Of a DNA stretch of 12,616 nucleotides, positions 8,188 to 12,616 are shown in pieces. Each line of letters begins with the position of its first letter. Position 1 is the stretch's first letter. The notes below the pieces were generated by a model that did no database searches, was not told the origin of the DNA, and was given only the letters and a program-made list of their open reading frames with translations. The DNA is from CBDTYW01 sp965364735 (GTDB lineage Bacteria > Actinomycetota > Nitriliruptoria > Nitriliruptorales > Nitriliruptoraceae). A program made the position numbers and the translations under genes. Where the stretch lies: the NCBI GenBank assembly GCA_965364735.1, contig CBDTYW010000094.1:1-12616 (forward strand), given 5' to 3'.

Positions 8188-8214
8188 ATGGGGGCGGCAC
8201 CCATCTCCCGATGG
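8188..8214 (-). promoter_or_regulatory. Two overlapping small hairpins in the protease leader
   Basis: On the minus strand, CCATC-GGGA-GATGG (8214-8201) forms a 5-bp stem with a GNRA-type loop. Immediately after, ATGGG-(7 nt)-CCCAT (8204-8188) forms another 5-bp stem. They share bases 8201-8204, so only one can form at a time. The second ends 3 nt before the ribosome-binding site at 8184-8180. I could not match the region to any riboswitch class I know. Stems this short arise often in GC-rich DNA, so function is uncertain. Confidence 0.25.
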
Positions 8215-8230
8215 ACGTCGCCCGGCCCCG

Positions 8231-8250
8231 GTCGTGACGCACATCACGAC
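8231..8250. promoter_or_regulatory. Crp-like palindromic operator upstream of the protease gene
   Basis: A perfect 7-bp inverted repeat, GTCGTGA-(6 nt)-TCACGAC, sits 58-77 nt before the protease GTG. The core GTGA-N6-TCAC matches the layout of Crp/FNR-family sites (TGTGA-N6-TCACA). On the minus strand it also fits the GTG-N6-GNCAC pattern reported for Streptomyces Crp. It lies in a gap between genes facing the same way, so control of the protease is the natural reading. No clear -35/-10 pair is visible beside it. Confidence 0.45.
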
Positions 8251-8303
8251 CTCTGACACTCCGGTTCTGCGCCCGGAGCGTCGATCCCTGCCACGATGCA
8301 CAG

Positions 8304-8345
8304 GGCGCGCGGCCTCCGCACCCTCCGGCCGCACGGCCTCGCGCC
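8304..8345 (-). terminator. Possible terminator downstream of cimA
   Basis: Arms GGCGCGCGGCC (8304-8314) and GGCCTCGCGCC (8335-8345) pair at 10 of 11 positions around a 20-nt loop. An alternative inner pairing of GCGGCC with GGCCGC also exists. It begins 21 nt after the cimA stop. The loop is long and no U tract follows, so this is only a candidate. Confidence 0.35.
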
Positions 8346-8366
8346 GCTCGTGACCGTCGATCGAGC

Positions 8367-10019
8367 TCAGTCCCAGGCACCGCGCAGGATCGCGTGCGTG
8401 TACGCGTCGCTCAACGCGAGCCACGACGCCTCGACGACGTTCGCGTGCACGCCGACCGTCGTCCAGAACTTCTTGCCGTCGGAGGACGTGACGAGCACGC
8501 GCGTGACGGCGTCCGTCCCGGAGGTCGTCTCGAGGATCCGGACCTTGTAGTCGGACAGGTGGATCGCGTCGAGCTGCGGCCACGTGCCGTTGACGGCGTT
8601 GCGGAAGGCATGGTCGAGCGCGTCGACCGGGCCGTTGCCCTCGCCGGCCCCCAGCTGCTTCACCCCGTCGATGAGGACGGAGATGATCGCCTCGGCCGGC
8701 GGCTGGTCGTCGGAGACGCGGTCCGGCTCGCCCGCGCGGAGCAGGGCGCGCGCGTTGCCACCCCCGACCGACACGCGGTAGTGGAGGCTCTCGAACGGCT
8801 CGTGCTCGGTCGGCAGGAGGTTCGTGACGCGGCGGGTGAGCAGCTCGAAGCTGGCGTCCGCGGCCTCGTAGGTCCAGCCGAGCGCCCCGCGGCGCTTGAC
8901 CTCGTCGAGGACGAGCTGGGACTGGTCGCGGTCGAGCTCGACGCCGAACTCGCGCGCCTTCAGCATGACGTTCGACTTGCCCGCGAGCTCGCTGACGACC
9001 ATGCGCTGGTCGTTGCCGACATCCGTGGGATCGATGTGCTGGTACATGTCGGGCGCCTTGGCGAGCGCGCTCGCGTGCAGCCCGGCCTTGTGGGCGAAGG
9101 CGTCGGAGCCGACGTACGGCGCCGACCGCGGCGAGGATTCGTTGCAGAGCTCTGCGACATGGTTGGCGATCTCGGTCATCCGCTCGAGCGACGCCGGCGG
9201 CACGAGCGGCATGGCGCGCTTGAGCTGGAGGTCCGCGAGGATCGTGAAGAGGTTGGCGTTGCCGCAGCGCTCGCCGAGCCCGTTGGCGGTGCCCTGCACC
9301 TGTGCCCCGCCGGCGTGCACGCCGAGCATGGTGTTGGCGACCGCGCAGCCGCCGTCGTCGTGGAAGTGCAGGCCAACGTCGGCGTTCACGGAGCTGACGA
9401 TCTCGCGGACGATCGCGTCGACGTCCCACGGCATCGTGCCGCCGTTGGTGTCGCACAGGACCACCGCCTCGGCTCCGGCCTCGGCGGCGGCGATGACGAC
9501 CTCGCGCGCGTAGGCGTTGTCGCGGTTCCAGCCGTCGAAGAAGTGCTCGGCGTCGAAGAAGACGCGCTTGCCGAGACCGCGCAGGTACGCGATCGACTCC
9601 GTCACCATCGCGAGGTTCTCCGAGCGCGGGATGCCCAGCGCCTCGTCGACGTGATAGCCCCACGACTTGCCGACGATGCAGATGACGTCCGTCCGGGCAT
9701 CGACGAGCCCTTGGAGCAACGGGTCCTGGTCCACGGCGTTGCCCGCCATGCGCGTCATGCCGAAGGCCGTGAGGGTGGCGTTGCGGAGCTGGAGCTCTCC
9801 GGCCGCGGCGCGAGCGAAGAACTCGGTGTCCTTCGGGTTGGCGCCCGGCCAGCCGCCCTCGATGTAGTCCACGCCCAGCTCGTCCATCCGTCGAGCGATG
9901 ACCAGCTTGTCCTCGACGCTCAGGTTGATGCCGGGGCGCTGGGTGCCATCGCGCAGCGTCGTGTCGTAGACGGCGAGGCCGGCCGCGAGCTTCTCGCTCG
10001 GCAGCTGCACGTCACTCAT
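8367..10019 (-). CDS. cimA: (R)-citramalate synthase
   Basis: The enzyme condenses pyruvate with acetyl-CoA to citramalate, the first step of the threonine-independent route to 2-oxobutanoate and isoleucine. The 550-residue protein has an HMGL-like TIM barrel (about 12-285) beginning YDTTLRDGTQ (Asp24), then DYIEGGWPGANPKD (51-64), a combination that marks the CimA-type subgroup rather than LeuA. Metal-site histidines lie in HFHDDGG (218-224), and GLGERCGNANL (247-257) is also present. A linker and the C-terminal LeuA-type regulatory domain (about 400-540) follow, including GPVDALDHAFR and YKVRILE, so feedback regulation by isoleucine is plausible. The frame is open to a GTG at 10076, but the ATG at 10019 has AAGGA 9-10 nt upstream and fits the family start. 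It lies 57 nt after the transporter gene. Partner leuB is in the same gene run. Confidence 0.93.
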   Translation of the reverse strand: MSDVQLPSEKLAAGLAVYDTTLRDGTQRPGINLSVEDKLVIARRMDELGVDYIEGGWPGANPKDTEFFARAAAGELQLRNATLTAFGMTRMAGNAVDQDPLLQGLVDARTDVICIVGKSWGYHVDEALGIPRSENLAMVTESIAYLRGLGKRVFFDAEHFFDGWNRDNAYAREVVIAAAEAGAEAVVLCDTNGGTMPWDVDAIVREIVSSVNADVGLHFHDDGGCAVANTMLGVHAGGAQVQGTANGLGERCGNANLFTILADLQLKRAMPLVPPASLERMTEIANHVAELCNESSPRSAPYVGSDAFAHKAGLHASALAKAPDMYQHIDPTDVGNDQRMVVSELAGKSNVMLKAREFGVELDRDQSQLVLDEVKRRGALGWTYEAADASFELLTRRVTNLLPTEHEPFESLHYRVSVGGGNARALLRAGEPDRVSDDQPPAEAIISVLIDGVKQLGAGEGNGPVDALDHAFRNAVNGTWPQLDAIHLSDYKVRILETTSGTDAVTRVLVTSSDGKKFWTTVGVHANVVEASWLALSDAYTHAILRGAWD

Positions 10020-10048
10020 GCGTTGGGGTCCTTGGCTGAGGGCTGGCG

Positions 10049-10054
10049 AGTCTA
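10049..10054 (-). promoter_or_regulatory. Possible -10 element for cimA
   Basis: TAGACT on the minus strand fits the actinobacterial -10 pattern TAnnnT, in the 57-nt gap between the transporter stop and the cimA ATG. It would give a leader of about 20-25 nt containing the AAGGA ribosome-binding site. No recognisable -35 lies 16-18 nt upstream, so this could be chance. Confidence 0.25.
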
Positions 10055-10076
10055 GGGAGACACGACCTCGCCGCAC

Positions 10077-10979
10077 TCACGCGATCAGCACGACCGCCAC
10101 CGCCGCCACCGCGAGCCCCACGTTCTGCAGACGCGTCATGTGCTCGCCGTTGACCACGCGGGCGAGCAGGATCGTCGACGCCGGGTAGAGCGACGACAGC
10201 GTCGCGATGATGCTCAGGTCGCCCAGCCCGACCGCGACGACGTACAGCGCGTTGGCGGTCATGTCGAGGATCCCGGCTGCGGCGACGGTCGGGATCGTGG
10301 AGCGCGGCACCCAGAGCTGTCGTCCCGGACGCAGCAGCGCCAAAGAGCCGACCAGCGACAGCGAGCCGAGCCTCGAGCCGACCAGCGGCCACATCCCGGG
10401 GTCGTCGCCGGCGCTGTCGAGGCCGATGAAGAAGAGGCCGAAGCAGGTGCCCGCGGCGATGGCGAGCGGCACCGACGGGTTGTCGCGGGCGCGGTCGACG
10501 GCGACCGTCATCGTCGGCCAGCGGTCACGCAGACGCGGCGTGGGGGCCACGCCCGGCGCCGCGGACTCCGTGCCACCAGCCCCGGAGATCGCGACGATCG
10601 CGACGAGCACCAGCCCGATGCCGACCAGCGCGGGCTGGTCCGGCCGTTCGCCGCCGATCGCGGTCCCCCAGACGACTGGCCACCCTGCCGCGAGCGTGCC
10701 GGTGATCGGGGCGATCACGCTCATCGTGCCGACCGACAGCGCCCGGTAGAGCAGGACCACGCCACCGCCGCCGGCGAGCCCGGCAAGGGCACCCACCGCA
10801 ACCGCGCGACCGATGTCCTGGCCGCCGAAGAACGGCGTGACCGCCAGCAGGACCGGGACGCCGATCAGCTGGGAGACGAACACCACCGCAAGCGCGGGGG
10901 CACGCTTCGCCGACATCCCGCCGAAGTAGTCAGCGACTCCGTAGACGCCAGCGGAGAGCAGACCGAGGACTGAGCCCAT
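10077..10979 (-). CDS. EamA/DMT-superfamily membrane transporter
   Basis: The 300-residue protein is almost entirely hydrophobic, with about ten predicted membrane helices: near 3-20, 30-49, 60-80, 86-108 and 116-134, then a hydrophilic loop (about 135-168), then 169-187, 197-216, 228-248, 254-274 and 283-300. The two halves each show EamA-repeat features: RALSVGTMSVIAPI in the first, and LSSLYPASTILLARVVNGE followed by a last helix in the second. Family members export or import amino acids, nucleotides, sugars, vitamins and other metabolites across the cytoplasmic membrane, so the substrate is open. The ATG at 10979 is 9 nt after the dodecin stop, with no strong ribosome-binding site of its own, suggesting translation coupled to dodecin. 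Some DMT-family proteins carry riboflavin (RibN type), which is suggestive beside a flavin-binding dodecin, but nothing in the sequence proves it. Confidence 0.85.
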   Translation of the reverse strand: MGSVLGLLSAGVYGVADYFGGMSAKRAPALAVVFVSQLIGVPVLLAVTPFFGGQDIGRAVAVGALAGLAGGGGVVLLYRALSVGTMSVIAPITGTLAAGWPVVWGTAIGGERPDQPALVGIGLVLVAIVAISGAGGTESAAPGVAPTPRLRDRWPTMTVAVDRARDNPSVPLAIAAGTCFGLFFIGLDSAGDDPGMWPLVGSRLGSLSLVGSLALLRPGRQLWVPRSTIPTVAAAGILDMTANALYVVAVGLGDLSIIATLSSLYPASTILLARVVNGEHMTRLQNVGLAVAAVAVVLIA

Positions 10980-10988
10980 CGGATCGGG

Positions 10989-11207
10989 TCACACCTCGTC
11001 GCCGCTGTCGAGACGGAATCCGACCGACAGCGTCACCTGGAAGTGCTGGGCCTCACCCTCGGAGATCCAGCCGCGGATCTCCTTCACCTCGAACCAGTCC
11101 AGGTTGCGGACCGTCTCGCCAGCACGCCGGATCGCGGTCCGGACAGCGTCGTCGATGCCGTCCTTGCTGGATCCGACGAGCTCGATCTTCTTGTAGACGT
11201 AGGCCAT
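10989..11207 (-). CDS. Dodecin, small flavin-binding protein
   Basis: The 72-residue protein matches the dodecin family in length and pattern: a short first strand (YKKIELVGSS), one helix (about 15-32), then NLDWFEVKEIRGWI with Trp38 at the flavin-stacking position, and HFQVTLSVGFRLD (55-67) as the last strand with the conserved Gln57. It closely resembles the mycobacterial dodecin as I recall it. Dodecins assemble into hollow dodecamers that store or buffer FMN or riboflavin in the cytoplasm; the actinobacterial type is associated with FMN. The start ATG at 11207 has a strong AGGAG 5 nt upstream. The gene follows the hydrolase by 58 nt and precedes the transporter by 9 nt. A TAGCGT hexamer in the upstream gap could be a -10, but no -35 accompanies it. 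Confidence 0.93.
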   Translation of the reverse strand: MAYVYKKIELVGSSKDGIDDAVRTAIRRAGETVRNLDWFEVKEIRGWISEGEAQHFQVTLSVGFRLDSGDEV

Positions 11208-11265
11208 GGGATCTCCTGATCACCTGGAAGTGTGGAGCCTCGACGCTAGCGGCACGGACGCCCGG

Positions 11266-12243
11266 TCATGTTGCTCGGCGAACCGTGGTGTGACGACGGA
11301 TGTAACCGCCGATCTCGCGGAAGCTGCGCTGCGCTTCCGGCGTCGCTCCGAACGCCTGGAAGACATGCCACATGCCGGTGAACTCGGTCAGGTCAGCGCT
11401 GCCGCCCGCGGCGCGGACGCTCGCGACGAGGCGGGTGCTGTCATCGCGGATGATCTCCTCGGAGCCGACGTGGACCAGCATCGGCGGCAGCCCCGCATGG
11501 TCGCCGTGCAGCGGCGAGACGAGCGGGTCGTCGAGCGGTGTCTCACCGGCGTAGGCCCGCGCGGGAACCGGGACGAGCTCGGCCGTCAGCCACGGGTCCC
11601 GGTGGGCGCGCGTGATGATGGAGTCGCCCGAGCCGGTGAGGTCGGTCCACGGGGACATGACCGCCGCGCAGGCCGGCAGCGCGATGCCGCGGTCTCGCAG
11701 ATCGAGGAGGAGCGCGAGCGCCAAGCCGCCACCGGCCGAGTCGCCCGAGACCGCGATGTTCTCCGCACCCACCTCGTCGAGCAGGGCCTCATAGACGGCC
11801 CGAGCGTCGTCGAGCGCTGCTGGGAAGGGGTGCTCCGGCGCGAGCCGGTAGTCCGGCACGACCACCTCTGCCCGCGCTGCCCGTGACAGCGTGATCGCCA
11901 TCCCGCGGTGGGTTGCCGGCGAGCACATGATGTAGGCGCCGCCGTGCAGATGCAGGACGGTCCGGTCCGGGTCAGCACCCGCGGCCGTCACGCGCTCGGA
12001 GGCGACCCCACCGATGACGGTCGCGCGGACCGTGACGTCCGAGGGCGTCCGCTGCCGGGAGGCCAGCCCATCCATCTGACGACGGAGCCCGACCACGACC
12101 TTCGCCGCCTGATCGTCCGAGATGTCCGGCGAGATGGTCTCGCCACGACGCAGCAGGCCGAACCCGACCTTGAACCCCTGCATCATGGCCCGACCCCGCA
12201 GCGATGCGGATCGCGTGACGATGCCGTGTTCGGGGCGGGTCAC
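11266..12243 (-). CDS. Alpha/beta hydrolase, hormone-sensitive-lipase (fold-3) type esterase
   Basis: The 325-residue protein has the HSL-family core: HGGAY at 100-104 (oxyanion hole), DYRLAPEHPFPA (131-142), GDSAGGG at 167-173 with nucleophile Ser169, and MWHVFQ with catalytic His293. The acid position, normally Asp in a GxxDxLxD pattern, reads GSEEIIRD, placing Glu263 where Asp is usual; Asp267 is the alternative. No signal peptide is evident, so it probably acts in the cytoplasm on short- or medium-chain esters; the physiological substrate is unknown. The GTG at 12243 overlaps the leuB stop as GTGA, suggesting translational coupling. A second possible start is the ATG pair at residues 20-21 (near 12186), which has a GGGG stretch 9 nt upstream. 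Either start keeps all catalytic motifs. Confidence 0.9.
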   Translation of the reverse strand: MTRPEHGIVTRSASLRGRAMMQGFKVGFGLLRRGETISPDISDDQAAKVVVGLRRQMDGLASRQRTPSDVTVRATVIGGVASERVTAAGADPDRTVLHLHGGAYIMCSPATHRGMAITLSRAARAEVVVPDYRLAPEHPFPAALDDARAVYEALLDEVGAENIAVSGDSAGGGLALALLLDLRDRGIALPACAAVMSPWTDLTGSGDSIITRAHRDPWLTAELVPVPARAYAGETPLDDPLVSPLHGDHAGLPPMLVHVGSEEIIRDDSTRLVASVRAAGGSADLTEFTGMWHVFQAFGATPEAQRSFREIGGYIRRHTTVRRAT

Positions 12244-12616
12244 CGGGACACGAGGTCCGCCAGGCGGTCACCGACCGCCTTCGTCGAGTCGACGGCGCCA
12301 CCGGACGCGCGCTCCTCCAACCACGTGCCGACGGCCCGGTCGATGCGTGCCGAAGCCGCGTCCTCGCCGAGGAACGACAGCAGCATCCCGAGCGAGATGA
12401 TCGCGGCGGTGGGGTCGGCGGAGTCGGTGCCGGCGATGTCCGGCGCAGAGCCGTGAACGGGCTCGAACATCGACGGGGCGCGCCGCGTCGGGTCGAGGTT
12501 GCCGCTCGCGGCGAGACCGATGCCGCCCTGCACCGCGGCGCCGAGGTCGGTGATGATGTCCCCGAAGAGGTTCTCGGTGACCATCGTGTCGAAGCGCTCG
12601 GGCTGCGAGACGAAGA
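12240..12616 (-). CDS. leuB: 3-isopropylmalate dehydrogenase, C-terminal part (5' end missing)
   Basis: The window holds the last 124 codons plus two bases of a gene that starts beyond the right edge. The fragment contains the isocitrate/isopropylmalate dehydrogenase signature: NLFGDIITDLGAAVQGGIG with Mg-binding aspartates, preceded by FVSQPERFD, then MFEPVHGSAPDIAG, the NAD-contacting loop. EPVHGSAPDIAG favours isopropylmalate dehydrogenase over isocitrate dehydrogenase. The enzyme oxidatively decarboxylates 3-isopropylmalate in leucine synthesis, and can process 3-methylmalate in the citramalate route started by CimA, encoded three genes downstream. Its stop overlaps the hydrolase start by 4 nt. 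About the first two thirds of the protein is not visible. Confidence 0.95.
   Translation of the reverse strand, partial: FVSQPERFDTMVTENLFGDIITDLGAAVQGGIGLAASGNLDPTRRAPSMFEPVHGSAPDIAGTDSADPTAAIISLGMLLSFLGEDAASARIDRAVGTWLEERASGGAVDSTKAVGDRLADLVSR

Noticed and set aside
7983..8204. Short out-of-frame reading frame containing the ATG at 8189, overlapping the protease start
   Set aside because: It overlaps the signal-peptide coding region in another frame and its product is basic and featureless; a regulatory leader peptide cannot be excluded but nothing supports one.
7162..9663. Minus-strand open frame of 833 codons spanning parts of cimA and the protease in another frame
   Set aside because: It crosses two well-supported genes and the gap between them, and its product is Arg/Ala/Pro/Thr-rich low-complexity sequence.
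8394..10055. Plus-strand open frame of 553 codons opposite cimA
   Set aside because: It is the mirror of a full-length citramalate synthase gene with normal family motifs.
10020..10076. N-terminal extension of cimA from a GTG at 10076
   Set aside because: The extra 19 residues have no ribosome-binding site in front and no family counterpart, while the ATG at 10019 has AAGGA upstream.
1..12616. CRISPR arrays, tRNA or rRNA genes, insertion sequences, defence or phage genes
   Set aside because: No regularly spaced repeats, no cloverleaf or rRNA-like stretches in the gaps, and no transposase, integrase, nuclease or phage protein among the supported genes.

Overview
This is a GC-rich window in which every supported gene lies on the minus strand, so transcription runs from high to low coordinates. 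The PurB, FAH-family, dodecin and CimA proteins look like actinobacterial family members; PurB and dodecin closely match what I recall of the Mycobacterium tuberculosis proteins. I therefore infer an actinomycete (Actinomycetota). Two large secreted multidomain proteins and a separate citramalate synthase suggest a free-living, prototrophic heterotroph. I cannot name the genus.

Layout in transcription order. The right edge holds the last 124 codons of leuB (3-isopropylmalate dehydrogenase), whose stop overlaps the GTG start of an HSL-type alpha/beta hydrolase. Next come a dodecin, an EamA/DMT-family transporter 9 nt after it, and cimA (citramalate synthase). LeuB and CimA belong to one metabolic block: CimA makes citramalate from pyruvate and acetyl-CoA, and LeuB also serves the later oxidative decarboxylation on the route to 2-oxobutanoate and isoleucine. 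A 193-nt gap carries a possible terminator, a Crp-like palindrome and two overlapping small hairpins. It leads into a 944-residue secreted subtilisin-like protease with two Calx-beta repeats and a strongly acidic tail, followed by a 16-bp stem-loop.

The left part holds an FAH-family hydrolase coupled by an ATGA overlap to purB (adenylosuccinate lyase). A membrane-anchored or secreted SGNH/GDSL hydrolase follows 26 nt later. Last is a secreted PQQ-dependent sugar-dehydrogenase-like protein with PKD and further Ig-like modules; it runs off the left edge, so its C-terminus is missing.

No RNA gene, CRISPR array, insertion sequence, attachment site or phage gene was seen. Gaps between genes are all under 200 nt: 2095-2223, 3016-3041, 5261-5338, 8174-8366, 10020-10076, 10980-10988 and 11208-11265. 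The window reads as ordinary chromosomal housekeeping DNA with secreted hydrolytic and oxidative enzymes interspersed. I found no convincing undescribed multi-gene system. The points most worth a second look are the protease (unassigned domain, paired cysteines, acidic tail, possible Crp operator) and the tight dodecin-transporter pair.
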